Counted from the stretch's first letter, positions 27,066 to 36,185 are shown. The stretch is DNA of 64,000 bases from Dryocola sp032051265 (GCA_032051265.1 DAMBYU010000003.1:1-64000), one strand, 5' to 3'. The notes: a model not told the origin generated them from the sequence alone. Program-made: numbers and translations.

Positions 27066-28478
27066 ATGGTAGATCAGATCAAAGTTGCAGACGTTGCTGA
27101 GGCTCCGGCTGAGCAATCGCTGCGGCGCAATTTAACCAATCGACATATCCAGCTTATCGCCATCGGCGGGGCTATCGGCACCGGCCTGTTTATGGGCTCG
27201 GGTAAAACCATCAGCCTCGCCGGCCCGTCGATAATCTTCGTTTATATGATAATCGGCTTCATGCTGTTCTTCGTGATGCGTGCCATGGGCGAACTGCTGC
27301 TTTCCAACCTCGAATATAAGTCGTTTAGCGATTTTGCCGCCGACCTGTTAGGCCCGTGGGCCGGGTATTTCACCGGCTGGACATACTGGTTCTGCTGGGT
27401 GGTTACCGGCATGGCGGACGTGGTGGCGATAACCGCTTACGCCCAGTTCTGGTTCCCCGGTCTTTCGGATTGGGTCGCCTCCCTTGCCGTAATAGTGCTG
27501 CTGCTGAGCCTCAACCTCGCTACCGTGAAAATGTTCGGCGAGATGGAGTTCTGGTTTGCGATGATAAAAATCGTCGCCATCGTTTCCCTGATTATTATTG
27601 GCCTGGTGATGGTGCTCACTCACTTCCAGTCGCCGACCGGCGTAGAAGCCTCTTTCAACAATCTGTGGAATAACGGCGGCTGGTTCCCGAAAGGCCTGAG
27701 CGGCTTCTTTGCCGGCTTCCAGATAGCGGTCTTCGCCTTCGTGGGTATCGAGCTGGTAGGCACAACGGCGGCGGAAACTAAAGACCCGGAAAAATCTCTG
27801 CCGCGTGCCATCAACTCAATCCCAATTCGTATCATCATGTTCTACGTGTTTGCGCTGATCGTGATTATGTCGGTCACGCCATGGGGTTCGGTGGTGGCGG
27901 ATAAGAGCCCGTTCGTTGAACTGTTTGTGCTGGTGGGCCTGCCTGCCGCAGCGGGCATCATTAACTTCGTGGTGCTGACCTCGGCCGCTTCCTCGGCTAA
28001 CAGCGGGGTGTTTTCAACCAGCCGTATGCTGTTCGGCCTGGCGCAGGACGGTGTGGCGCCAAAAGCTTTCGCTAAGCTTTCTAAACGTGCCGTTCCGGCG
28101 AAGGGACTGACCTTCTCCTGCATCTGCCTGCTGGGTGGGGTGGTAATGCTTTACGTCAACCCGGACGTGATTGCAGCTTTTACTATGATCACTACCGTGT
28201 CGGCGATTCTGTTTATGTTCGTCTGGACGATTATTCTTTGCTCGTACCTGGTGTACCGCAAACAGCGTCCTGAACTGCATCAGAAATCTGTCTATAAGAT
28301 GCCGCTTGGCAAGCTGATGTGCTGGGTTTGCATGGCGTTTTTTGTCTTTGTGATTGTGTTGCTGACGCTGGAAGAAGATACCCGCCAGGCGTTGATCGTG
28401 ACACCGCTGTGGTTTGTGGTGTTAGGTTTGGGCTGGTTGTTTATCGGTAAGAAACGAGTAGCGGCAATGCGGAAGTAA
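27066..28478 (+). CDS. cycA: D-serine/D-alanine/glycine:H+ symporter CycA
   Basis: CycA is an amino acid permease of the APC family that imports glycine, D-alanine, D-serine and L-alanine with protons. The 470-residue protein has about 12 membrane helices and the APC signature IGGAIGTGLFMGSGK near residues 34-48. It begins MVDQIKVADVAEAP, close to the E. coli form and with the same length. It stands alone, with three hairpins upstream separating it from fklB. Confidence 0.96.
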   Translation: MVDQIKVADVAEAPAEQSLRRNLTNRHIQLIAIGGAIGTGLFMGSGKTISLAGPSIIFVYMIIGFMLFFVMRAMGELLLSNLEYKSFSDFAADLLGPWAGYFTGWTYWFCWVVTGMADVVAITAYAQFWFPGLSDWVASLAVIVLLLSLNLATVKMFGEMEFWFAMIKIVAIVSLIIIGLVMVLTHFQSPTGVEASFNNLWNNGGWFPKGLSGFFAGFQIAVFAFVGIELVGTTAAETKDPEKSLPRAINSIPIRIIMFYVFALIVIMSVTPWGSVVADKSPFVELFVLVGLPAAAGIINFVVLTSAASSANSGVFSTSRMLFGLAQDGVAPKAFAKLSKRAVPAKGLTFSCICLLGGVVMLYVNPDVIAAFTMITTVSAILFMFVWTIILCSYLVYRKQRPELHQKSVYKMPLGKLMCWVCMAFFVFVIVLLTLEEDTRQALIVTPLWFVVLGLGWLFIGKKRVAAMRK

Positions 28479-28487
28479 CTGAAGATG

Positions 28488-28518
28488 ATTTGCTCCTTCT
28501 CCGCTTGAGAAGGAGCAA
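28488..28518. repeat. Inverted repeat between convergent cycA and ytfE
   Basis: TTTGCTCCTTCTC pairs with GAGAAGGAGCAAA around a 5-nt loop. The T and A runs are inside the stem rather than after it, so it lacks a true U-tail on either strand. It may still end or protect both convergent transcripts. Confidence 0.6.
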
Positions 28519-28526
28519 AAACGCGG

Positions 28527-29189
28527 CTACTGCCCGGCTAAAGCGCGCGGGAACAATACGTTGTTTTCCAGGCTAATGTGATTCATCAGATCGTCAATCA
28601 TTTCATTAATCCCGTTATACATCGCTTTCCAGGTTGTGCAGGCTTCCGGCGGCGGCGTCACGTTGTTGGTGGTATGTTTAATGACTTCCAGCAGCTCGCC
28701 TGCGTCATCATGCTCGCTTTCCATCACGCTAATCGGGCCCATCGCCTGTGAACCCATACCCTGTTTAATCATCGGGAACAGGATCTGCTCTTCTTTCATC
28801 ATATGGCTGCTCAGTTCCTGATGCAGCATGGTGAGATATTTCGCAAGCCCCTTCGGCACGTTCGGTTTATCGGCATGTACGCGTTCGACCTTGGTTGCCT
28901 GAAGGATCAATTCCGGCAGCTGTTCGCGGTGCCTGTCGTGGTAGCGCACGATGATATGGTCGATGATTTCGGCCAGCGGCGCGGTGCGCCACTCTTTCTC
29001 AACGGGCTCTTCAGCAAGCGCGGCCAGTTCGGCCTCAATGGCCTCCAGGTCTAATTCTTTGCGGGTCGCTGCGCGCTCAAGCGTTTGTTTGCCGCCACAG
29101 CAGAAATCCAGATCCAGTTTACGGAACAGCGCGGAAGCGCGTGGGATGGTTAAAGCCAGTTCACCTAAGGGTTGGTCGCGGAAGGCCAT
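28527..29189 (-). CDS. ytfE: Di-iron protein YtfE, repair of iron-sulfur clusters (RIC)
   Basis: YtfE is a hemerythrin-like di-iron protein that helps repair iron-sulfur clusters damaged by NO or peroxide and can reduce NO. It has an N-terminal ScdA-type domain with the cysteine pair in LDLDFCCGGKQT (about 24-35) and a C-terminal hemerythrin domain with HHxxH-like histidines (DHIIVRYHDRHREQL, SHMMKEEQILFP and ESEHDDAGELL). The ATG at 29189 gives the usual 220 residues. A near-perfect NsrR operator lies 28-50 bp upstream, so NO induces it through NsrR. Confidence 0.96.
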   Translation of the reverse strand: MAFRDQPLGELALTIPRASALFRKLDLDFCCGGKQTLERAATRKELDLEAIEAELAALAEEPVEKEWRTAPLAEIIDHIIVRYHDRHREQLPELILQATKVERVHADKPNVPKGLAKYLTMLHQELSSHMMKEEQILFPMIKQGMGSQAMGPISVMESEHDDAGELLEVIKHTTNNVTPPPEACTTWKAMYNGINEMIDDLMNHISLENNVLFPRALAGQ

Positions 29190-29216
29190 GAATGAATACC
29201 TCATCATCGAAAATAT

Positions 29217-29239
29217 AAGATGTATATTAAATGCATCTT
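29217..29239. promoter_or_regulatory. NsrR operator before ytfE
   Basis: AAGATGTAT and ATGCATCTT form a 23-bp imperfect palindrome, matching the NsrR consensus AAGATGYATTT-AAATRCATCTT. It lies 28 bp upstream of the ytfE start. The cognate regulator nsrR is in this same window at 13627-14052. Confidence 0.85.
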
Positions 29240-29273
29240 TATCGGAAGACTATGACTCTTATGAGGTAGCGCG

Positions 29274-30257
29274 TTATTTATTTGGCGAAATTTTTACTAC
29301 GGTCACGTCCTGCTTTTGCGGTCTGGTCAGCACCGCCAGCACAACGCCGGTGACCAGGCAAAGGATGCCCAGAAGCGTCGGCATCGGTGGCCAGCTCTGG
29401 CGCAGCATAAAGGTGTAGGCAAGCCCGGCCAGGGTTTCAAAGACGATTAGCGGGCCTACGATAACGGTCGGCAGGCGCTGGCAGGCGATATTCCAGCACA
29501 GGTTACCAAGCCAGGAGCAGAGCAGGGCGATGGCGAACATCAGCGTGACAAAAACTTCCGGACGCGGCCCGAAGGGCAGCGCGAAATCAGCGTCGCTTCG
29601 CGCCATAAAGAAGCAAACGGCGATATATCCCAGCAATGAAAAAGGTAGCGTCGAAAGCCCTTGTGCTGTGGCCCACATCATTGGATTTTTATCAGGGTTT
29701 TCCCGCAGCCAGCGTGCGTTGCGCAGCGCGTACCAGGCCCAACAGACAACCGAAACGAACGCCAGACAAATACCGCTGGTATAGCGCCACCAGCTAAAGT
29801 CGGGCTGGCCGTTACGCAATTCCGCAGTATTTACCATCACCAGCCCAATCGTGATGATACCCAGCGCAGGAGCCAGACGCCGCCACGGCAGCTTACCGTC
29901 GCGCTTGCTGTAAAGCAGGTTGGCAAACACAGGAATAACAACCGGCAGCGTGCCGATAATCATCGTTGAAATGGGCGCGCCGGTACGCTGAATAGCGCTG
30001 GCAAGGCAAACGTAATAAATCAGATTCCCGACGGTTGAGAGCTTAAGCGCTGTGAACCAGTCCTGGCCGCTAAGCTGACGCAGGCGCTGTCGTCCAGGCC
30101 AGGCCAGAAGGATAGCGATCAGGCCAAGCGCCAGATAACGTCCGGTGGACTGTAACGCAGCGGGATAATCCGGCACGATAATTGGGCCAACAAAAATTAA
30201 ACCCCACATCAGCCCTGCCATCAGGGCATACAGCACGCCAGTTAACATCTTTACCAT
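29274..30257 (-). CDS. ytfF: DMT-superfamily (EamA) transporter, YtfF-like
   Basis: This 327-residue membrane protein has about ten helices in two EamA repeats, opening with GVLYALMAGLMWGLIFVGP. It looks like the E. coli YtfF drug/metabolite transporter; the substrate is not known. The ATG at 30257 (MVKMLTG) is chosen because the open frame to 30476 runs into the end of the AraC gene and lacks membrane character; ATG at 30248 is an alternative. It lies 68 bp downstream of an AraC regulator on the same strand, which probably controls it. Confidence 0.82.
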   Translation of the reverse strand: MVKMLTGVLYALMAGLMWGLIFVGPIIVPDYPAALQSTGRYLALGLIAILLAWPGRQRLRQLSGQDWFTALKLSTVGNLIYYVCLASAIQRTGAPISTMIIGTLPVVIPVFANLLYSKRDGKLPWRRLAPALGIITIGLVMVNTAELRNGQPDFSWWRYTSGICLAFVSVVCWAWYALRNARWLRENPDKNPMMWATAQGLSTLPFSLLGYIAVCFFMARSDADFALPFGPRPEVFVTLMFAIALLCSWLGNLCWNIACQRLPTVIVGPLIVFETLAGLAYTFMLRQSWPPMPTLLGILCLVTGVVLAVLTRPQKQDVTVVKISPNK

Positions 30258-30325
30258 CCGGTTAGTTCTTTGCGTGCAGTGTAAGGAGAGAAGTGCGGTG
30301 AGTATTGTACCAGCTTGCGGTTTAG

Positions 30326-31150
30326 CTAACGGCTGACCTGTTTTTGATAGCGCACGGGCGTGATGCCGTAGCGTCGGGCGAAAGCCCGGGTCAGGTGCGC
30401 CTGATCGGTCAGGCCGCTCATCACCGCCACCTGTGCGGCAGGTATTCCGCGGGTCAGGAACTGCTTGGCGTACCACAGACGGATAGCCATCAGCATCTGA
30501 TGTGGCGTAACGTGGAAATGCGCTTTGAACTGGCGCTGGAAGTGCCAGGGACTGAGCGACGCTACGGCCGCCAGCTCATCAAGCGTTACCGGGTGCATGT
30601 AGTTTTCATGTAAAAATTCGCGGATCCGTGCAAAGCGATGCTCTGCTTCCCGCGGCCCGGAAGGTTGATGATGCGCGTAAGGCCGAAACGTGTCGATGAG
30701 GTTGAGCAGCAAACCCTGCTGAGCGAGCGACTCCTCCGCGCTCCACAAATCGTTTATCAGTTGCGCAATCTGGCCTGAACGCAGCGGATCGTGATTCAAC
30801 GCCTCGCTAAACCACCAGTTACACTCGCCGGTAATCGCTTCGAGCATGTCAGGTTCAAGATAAATCATGCGGTACTGCCAGCCGTCAGCGGTAGCCGCTT
30901 CCCCGGTATGCAGTTCGTCGGGATTCATCAATACCAGCGAGCCTGGAGCTGCGACATACTGTGCGCCACGATAGCGGAAACGCTCAGCGCCCCGCGTTAC
31001 GGTGCCAATACCGAAGGCTTCATGCGTATGAGGTTCAAAGGCATAGCGTGAGATATGGGCGTGATAAAGCTCCACGCCGGGCAGTTGCGGCAGATGCCGG
31101 AACCGGGCGCAGTCTTTTTCATCGGTAAATTGCTCAGGAACGCCTTGCAC
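30326..31150 (-). CDS. AraC-family transcriptional regulator
   Basis: The 274-residue protein has an N-terminal cupin effector domain (about 20-150, with HTHEAFGIGTVTRGAERFRYRG, described in parts) and a C-terminal double helix-turn-helix (about 175-272) with LSPWHFQRQFKAHFHVTPHQ and GLTDQAHLTRAFARRYGITP. The start is GTG at 31150, preceded by GGGGGAG. It is the gene upstream of the DMT exporter, so export of an amino acid or drug sensed by the cupin is likely. The effector is unknown. Confidence 0.85.
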   Translation of the reverse strand: MQGVPEQFTDEKDCARFRHLPQLPGVELYHAHISRYAFEPHTHEAFGIGTVTRGAERFRYRGAQYVAAPGSLVLMNPDELHTGEAATADGWQYRMIYLEPDMLEAITGECNWWFSEALNHDPLRSGQIAQLINDLWSAEESLAQQGLLLNLIDTFRPYAHHQPSGPREAEHRFARIREFLHENYMHPVTLDELAAVASLSPWHFQRQFKAHFHVTPHQMLMAIRLWYAKQFLTRGIPAAQVAVMSGLTDQAHLTRAFARRYGITPVRYQKQVSR

Positions 31151-31215
31151 GTTAACTCCCCCGTACGGACATCCCCTTAGTATAGGGATGGCCGCGTTTA
31201 ACGGATAGTTAACAA

Positions 31216-32067
31216 TTACAGCGCGAGGCGGACGCTTTCTGCAAGCGAAGTGGTTGGGCGGCCAGTCAGCTGGCTGAGCTGGTGGCTGTCGTCGAACAGG
31301 CCGCCTTTTGATGCGCCGATATCAGAGTTCGCAAGCATCGCCGCCAGGCCTTCCGACAACCCAGCCCCCAGCAAAGCGGCTTTAAAGTCGGCCTCGGCAA
31401 GATCCTGATACACGATGGTTTTTCCGCTTTGCTTGCTGACCTCTGCTGCCAGTTCCGCCAGCGTCCAGCCGCGGTCGCCCGCCAGCTCGTAAACTTTGCC
31501 AGCCTGATTATCAAGCGTCATCACTTTAGCCGCCGCGGCAGCATAATCTGCACGGGAGGCAGAGGCGATTTTGCCGTCCCCGGCGCTGCCGATAAATACG
31601 CCGTGCTGCAGGGCTGGCGGCACGCTGGCGATATAGTTCTCGGTGTACCAGCCATTGCGCAGCAATACGAAAGGTATACCTGAATCCTGCAGCATTTTTT
31701 CTGTCGCGACATGCTCTTCTGCCAGGCCCAGCGGGGATGTATCCGCATGCAGCACGCTGGTATAAGCGATCAGTTTCACGCCCGCCGCTTTGGCGGCTTC
31801 AATCACGTTACGATGCTGTAGAGCACGCTGGCCTACCTCACTTGAAGAGATCAGCAGCAGTTTTTCTACACCTGTCAGCGCTTGCTGCATCGCAACCCGA
31901 TCGCTGTAATCTGAAGCGCGCACCTGCACGCCGCGCTCAGAGAGGTCGCTCACTTTTGACGGCGTGCGAACGATCGCCACCAGATTTTGAGCTGCTACGC
32001 TCTGCAATAACTCTTCCACAACAAGACGGCCCAGCAGGCCAGACACTCCGGTAATAGCAATCATCAT
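31216..32067 (-). CDS. qorB: NAD(P)H:quinone oxidoreductase 2 (NmrA-like)
   Basis: QorB (YtfG) is an NADPH-dependent quinone reductase of the atypical short-chain dehydrogenase (NmrA) type. The nucleotide-binding glycine motif is GVSGLLGRLV near residues 7-16. EVGQRALQHRNVIEAAKAAGV and LRNGWYTENY match E. coli QorB. ATG at 32067 follows AAGG with a 6-nt gap; ATG at 32064 is equally possible. It is divergent from the HxlR regulator ytfH with an 86-bp shared promoter region. Confidence 0.94.
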   Translation of the reverse strand: MMIAITGVSGLLGRLVVEELLQSVAAQNLVAIVRTPSKVSDLSERGVQVRASDYSDRVAMQQALTGVEKLLLISSSEVGQRALQHRNVIEAAKAAGVKLIAYTSVLHADTSPLGLAEEHVATEKMLQDSGIPFVLLRNGWYTENYIASVPPALQHGVFIGSAGDGKIASASRADYAAAAAKVMTLDNQAGKVYELAGDRGWTLAELAAEVSKQSGKTIVYQDLAEADFKAALLGAGLSEGLAAMLANSDIGASKGGLFDDSHQLSQLTGRPTTSLAESVRLAL

Positions 32068-32122
32068 CAAACGCCTTAGTGTTTTGGTTTGGTTGTGTCA
32101 CACTATCACCCTGACTAACTTT

Positions 32123-32150
32123 AAGTAAGTACGCACAAAAAGGTAAGTAT
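32123..32150. promoter_or_regulatory. Direct repeat in the qorB-ytfH promoter region
   Basis: AAGTAAGTAC at 32123-32132 and AGGTAAGTAT at 32141-32150 are similar copies 18 bp apart. They lie just before the ytfH start and upstream of qorB. They could be operator half-sites for the HxlR-family regulator YtfH; this is inference from position. Confidence 0.35.
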
Positions 32151-32153
32151 GGC

Positions 32154-32546
32154 ATGAGTGAAACCCTGGAAAGCGCGCCGTCGTTAACCGAACAGATGCG
32201 TAGCGGCAACCTGTTTGCGGAGAAATGCCCGTCGCGGGATGTGCTAAAACACGTCACTAGCCGCTGGGGTGTGTTGATTCTGGTCGCCCTGCAGGAGAGA
32301 ACGCATCGCTTCAGCGATTTGCGCCGTAAGATGGGGGGCGTTAGTGAGAAAATGCTCGCCCAGACGCTGCAATGGCTGGAGGCAGACGGCTTTGTAAATC
32401 GAAAATCTTACCCCGTCGTCCCGCCGCATGTGGAATACAGCCTGACGCCGCTGGGACATGAAGTTGCTAAGAAAGTTGCCGCGTTGGCCGACTGGATAGA
32501 AGGGAATTTGCCGCAGGTAATGGCGTCCCGCGACCGGGACGCCTGA
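32154..32546 (+). CDS. ytfH: HxlR-family transcriptional regulator YtfH
   Basis: This 130-residue winged-helix protein has the HxlR signature: CPSRDVLKHVTSRWGVLILVAL (given in part), FSDLRRKMGGVSEKMLAQTLQ, and YPVVPPHVEYSLTPLG. A conserved cysteine in EKCPSRDVL may serve as a redox or electrophile sensor, as in some related regulators. It is divergent from qorB, suggesting control of quinone or electrophile detoxification. It ends two bases before the convergent cpdB stop. Confidence 0.92.
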   Translation: MSETLESAPSLTEQMRSGNLFAEKCPSRDVLKHVTSRWGVLILVALQERTHRFSDLRRKMGGVSEKMLAQTLQWLEADGFVNRKSYPVVPPHVEYSLTPLGHEVAKKVAALADWIEGNLPQVMASRDRDA

Positions 32547-32548
32547 GC

Positions 32549-34480
32549 TTATTTGCTTAAATCGAGTTGATAAAGGGCAAAGCCAATATCGTCGTTGCCG
32601 ACGTTCTGCATCGGATACTGCGCTTTCTCTTTAATAAACGCCGCGGCTTTCTCGTCGGGCGAGGTTTCAAAGCGGATATCCAGCTTCTGCTTGCTCTGAA
32701 CTGGCGCAAGACGCCAGTTATTATCCGCCGCCGGATGGATTTCTTTCTGCGCGCTTATCCAGTTAGCCAGTACCGAGCGGTTTTCATCTGGTGAAGCAAA
32801 TGCGATATGGCTGTCGCCGGTACCGGCGAATTTACCGCCGTATGCGCGGTAGTTATTGGTCGCTACCAGGAAGGTAGCGTTTGGGTCGATTGGTTTTCCT
32901 TTAAACGTCAGCCCCTTAATGCGCTCGGCTTCAGGATTCACCTTCTGGCATTCGCCGTCATAACGCGCCGGCTGCGACACATCAATCTGATAATCCACGC
33001 CGTCAATCACGTCGAAATTATAGGTGCGGAAGCCGTCCCAGTTGATGAGTGACTGCGGCTTGCTGCTGTTCACATCAATCTGATTAAACTGCCCGGCGGA
33101 GCACTCCAGCCACTCTTTGATCTCTTTGCCGCTCGCTTTCACTACGACCAGCGTGTTTGGATAAAGATATAAATCGGCGGCATTGCGGAAGGTGAGCTGG
33201 CCTTTTTCGACCTCCACAAAACTGGCCGGATCGTTTTTGCGTCCGCCCACCTTGAACGGCGCGGCAGCAGAGAGGACAGGCAGATTGGCCAGATCGGGAT
33301 CGCCCTGAATGAATTTCTCGACGTAAGCCCGCTGGGCGTTATTGACTACCTGTACTGTGGGATCGTCCTGGACCAGCGCCAGATAGCTGTACATATTATC
33401 CGCTGATTTGCCGATCGGCTTGCTGACAAATTCGCGCGTGCCGTTATGATCGTGCTCGAGGACTTTCACCAGTTTTTCATCTTCCGCAGCCAGTGATTTT
33501 TTCGCTACGCTGTCGTAAATGGGGCGCGCTTCCGCTTTGCTGCTGGTGACTTTCCAGGCACCGCTGTCGTTATTAAGCACTAAATCCACAACGCCAAGAT
33601 GGTCGCCCCACATACCCGGCATCACGGCGGGAATGCCGTTAAGCGTGCCTTTTTCGATATCCGCGCCTTTGATGCCTGCGAAATCTTTACCCGGGAAGAC
33701 GGCATGAGCGTGCCCAAACAGAATGACATCGACGCCCGGAACTTCACTGAGGTAATAAACGGAGTTTTCGGCCATTGCGTGATAAGGGTCGCTGGAAAGG
33801 CCGGAGTGAGCAACTATTACCACTAAATCCGCGCCCTGTTTGCGCATCTCCGGCACGTAGTGTTTCGCGGTTTCGGTGATGTCCTGAACCGTCACTTTGC
33901 CATCCAGATTTGCTTTATCCCACGTCATAATCTGCGGCGGCACAAAACCGATATAGCCAATGCGTAAAGTTTGCGATTTACCGTCTTTATCTTTGACTTC
34001 AGTCTCTTTGATTAAGTAAGGCGTAAACAAAGGCTTATTGGTTTTCGTATCGATAATATTGGCGTTAACGTAGGGGAATTTTGCTCCGGCCAGCGCCTTA
34101 TGCAGGTATGCCAGACCATAGTTAAACTCGTGGTTACCCAGGTTTCCTACAGCATAATCCAGCGTATTTAGCGCTTTGTAAACGGGATGGATCTCTCCGT
34201 CTTTCAGCCCCCTGGCCGCCATATAGTCACCGAGTGGGCTGCCCTGAATCAGGTCACCGTTATCGACCAGCACGCTGTTCGCGGTTTCACCGCGTGCGGC
34301 ATTGATTAGACTCGCTGTACGTACCAGACCGAATTTCTCGGTCGGCGTATCTTTGTAGTAGTCGAAGTCCATCATGTTACTGTGCAGATCGGTGGTTTCG
34401 AGAATACGCAGATCGACCGTTGCCGCGTTCACGCTGGCTGCAATCAGCGTGGCAAGCAGGGTTGCGCTAAACTTAATCAT
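32549..34480 (-). CDS. cpdB: 2',3'-cyclic-nucleotide 2'-phosphodiesterase / 3'-nucleotidase
   Basis: CpdB is a periplasmic enzyme that hydrolyses 2',3'-cyclic nucleotides and 3'-nucleotides for salvage. A signal peptide covers about 1-19 (MIKFSATLLATLIAASVNA). The metallophosphoesterase domain shows ETTDLHSN, DNGDLIQGSP, GNHEFNYG and GHAHAVFPG, and the C-terminal 5'-nucleotidase domain follows. ATG at 34480 matches E. coli, giving 643 residues; the longer frame upstream is rejected. Confidence 0.97.
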   Translation of the reverse strand: MIKFSATLLATLIAASVNAATVDLRILETTDLHSNMMDFDYYKDTPTEKFGLVRTASLINAARGETANSVLVDNGDLIQGSPLGDYMAARGLKDGEIHPVYKALNTLDYAVGNLGNHEFNYGLAYLHKALAGAKFPYVNANIIDTKTNKPLFTPYLIKETEVKDKDGKSQTLRIGYIGFVPPQIMTWDKANLDGKVTVQDITETAKHYVPEMRKQGADLVVIVAHSGLSSDPYHAMAENSVYYLSEVPGVDVILFGHAHAVFPGKDFAGIKGADIEKGTLNGIPAVMPGMWGDHLGVVDLVLNNDSGAWKVTSSKAEARPIYDSVAKKSLAAEDEKLVKVLEHDHNGTREFVSKPIGKSADNMYSYLALVQDDPTVQVVNNAQRAYVEKFIQGDPDLANLPVLSAAAPFKVGGRKNDPASFVEVEKGQLTFRNAADLYLYPNTLVVVKASGKEIKEWLECSAGQFNQIDVNSSKPQSLINWDGFRTYNFDVIDGVDYQIDVSQPARYDGECQKVNPEAERIKGLTFKGKPIDPNATFLVATNNYRAYGGKFAGTGDSHIAFASPDENRSVLANWISAQKEIHPAADNNWRLAPVQSKQKLDIRFETSPDEKAAAFIKEKAQYPMQNVGNDDIGFALYQLDLSK

Positions 34481-34683
34481 GATTAAGGTCCTTTTTTCGA
34501 GGTACGCCACAAAAGGCAATGAATTTACAGATAGTTGCTTACAAAACTGTGAAGTCTGCCAGAAAGAAGGGCGATGAAACCGGAATCGCTTCACAGATAG
34601 CGCATCATGACGCAATGGGATATAAGTAAAACAACAAGTTATTCGCGCGATGCAGCGTGTGGCGACAAAATATGAGGTGCAGA

Positions 34684-35430
34684 ATGTTAGAGCAAATTTG
34701 TCAACTGGCGCGGGAGGCGGGGGCCGCCATCATGCAGGTTTATGAAGGGGAAAAGCCGCTGGAGGCGACCCAAAAACTGGATGACTCGCCGGTGACTGCA
34801 GCGGATATTGCAGCCCATACCATCATCATCAGCGGGTTACAGACTTTAACGCCGGAGATCCCGGTGCTGTCGGAAGAAGATCCGCAAAGCTGGGAGATCC
34901 GTCAGGGATGGGATCGTTACTGGCTGGTGGATCCGTTGGATGGCACGAAAGAATTTCTCAAACGTAACGGCGAGTTCACCGTGAACATTGCATTAATTGA
35001 GAAAGGTAAAGCCGTGCTGGGGGTGGTTTACGCGCCGGTGCTAAAAATTATGTACAGCGCAGCCGAAGGTAAAGCCTGGAAGGAAGAGTGCGGCATACGG
35101 AATCAAATCCACGTGCGCGATGCGCGGCCTCCGTTGGTGGTAGTCAGCCGCTCCCATGCCAGCAGCGACGGTGAACTGAAAGAATATCTCCAGCAGATGG
35201 GCGAACACCAGACTACGGCTATCGGTTCTTCACTGAAGTTCTGTCTGGTGGCGGATGGACAGGCGCAGCTTTATCCGCGCTTTGGGCCAACTAATATCTG
35301 GGATACGGCAGCAGGCCACGCCGTTGCGGTGGCTGCCGGAGCGCATGTCCATGACTGGCAGGGCAAGTCGCTCGACTATACCCCGCGTGAGTCCTTCTTA
35401 AATCCTGGTTTCCGGGTATCTATTTACTGA
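34684..35430 (+). CDS. cysQ: 3'(2'),5'-bisphosphate nucleotidase CysQ
   Basis: CysQ removes the 3'-phosphate of PAP made during sulfate assimilation, preventing its toxic build-up. It belongs to the lithium-sensitive inositol monophosphatase superfamily, with the metal-binding motifs SEED and DPLDGTKEF and the WDTAAGHAVA motif. The ATG at 34684 (MLEQICQLAREAG) matches E. coli and gives 248 residues. Its 3' end overlaps the convergent ytfJ by 11 bp. Confidence 0.96.
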   Translation: MLEQICQLAREAGAAIMQVYEGEKPLEATQKLDDSPVTAADIAAHTIIISGLQTLTPEIPVLSEEDPQSWEIRQGWDRYWLVDPLDGTKEFLKRNGEFTVNIALIEKGKAVLGVVYAPVLKIMYSAAEGKAWKEECGIRNQIHVRDARPPLVVVSRSHASSDGELKEYLQQMGEHQTTAIGSSLKFCLVADGQAQLYPRFGPTNIWDTAAGHAVAVAAGAHVHDWQGKSLDYTPRESFLNPGFRVSIY

Positions 35431-35977
35431 GCAATTCCTGCAGCAGGTTCATTACCTGCTGCACCTCTGCCTGCGTTAAAGAGCCATCTTTGGCGTACTG
35501 GATACGTCCGTTTTTATCCAGCACCACAATCGCCGAACCGCCATCTTCCAGTTGCCAGGCTTTTTTCGCCACGCCGTTACTGTCCACCACAAACTGTGAC
35601 CATGGATACTGTTTTTTATTGCTTTCAATACTGCTGCGCACAAACATACCGGTGCCGACGATAGCATCATCAGTATTGACGATTGTCGTCGTCTGGTAGC
35701 GATCGTGCGGGAACTTCGCGGCTTTGATGGCTTCAATCAGTCCGGCATTTTTCTCCTTGGCGCTGGAGCGACCGGCAATATGTTGCAGCACTCGCACTTT
35801 TCCAGCAAGTTGCGAGCTATTCCAGTTTTTATAGCTAAACTTATCGTTACTGAGAATCAGCTCGCCCTTGTCGGCAATGCCAAGCGGAGCGACTCGTTGA
35901 TTTTTCTCAAAATTATGCGCTGAAGCCAGTAAAGGCAGCAGCAGGGCGGTAAGCGCAAGCGTAGCTCGCAGGGCCAT
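35420..35977 (-). CDS. ytfJ: YtfJ family periplasmic thioredoxin-like protein
   Basis: This 185-residue exported protein has a signal peptide (about 1-20, ending LLASA). The rest resembles a thioredoxin-like fold (RVLQHIAGRSSAKEKNA, STGMFVRSS-like segment and VVLDKNGRIQYAKDGSLT) without a CxxC motif. It matches E. coli YtfJ in length and sequence. Its role is unknown. It is tail-to-tail with cysQ, with an 11-bp overlap of the coding ends. Confidence 0.92.
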   Translation of the reverse strand: MALRATLALTALLLPLLASAHNFEKNQRVAPLGIADKGELILSNDKFSYKNWNSSQLAGKVRVLQHIAGRSSAKEKNAGLIEAIKAAKFPHDRYQTTTIVNTDDAIVGTGMFVRSSIESNKKQYPWSQFVVDSNGVAKKAWQLEDGGSAIVVLDKNGRIQYAKDGSLTQAEVQQVMNLLQELLSK

Positions 35978-36167
35978 GTTTGACTCCTTGTTTTATACAG
36001 AATATGTGCAGGTGATCGGACCACTTGTCCTGACGTTTTAAGCATAAGTGCGAAATACGTATCTGTCCCGCAACTTGAATGCCAGTTTGCGGGCGAACGC
36101 ACATATCCTCGTTTTTTGAATGCTTAAACTAAGTTTTGTTAACATTTGAAAAGAATATTCTGAGAAA

Positions 36168-36185
36168 TTGTCATGAAACGGTAAA
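36168..36185 (+). promoter_or_regulatory. Possible Pho box before ytfK
   Basis: TTGTCAT, a 4-nt spacer GAAA and CGGTAAA resemble the PhoB direct repeat CTGTCAT-N4-CTGTCAT. A second weaker copy may lie at 36203-36220, followed by a -10-like TATAGT at 36224-36229. ytfK is phosphate-starvation induced through PhoB in E. coli. The remainder of the 337-bp ytfJ-ytfK gap (35978-36314) shows no gene. Confidence 0.45.
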
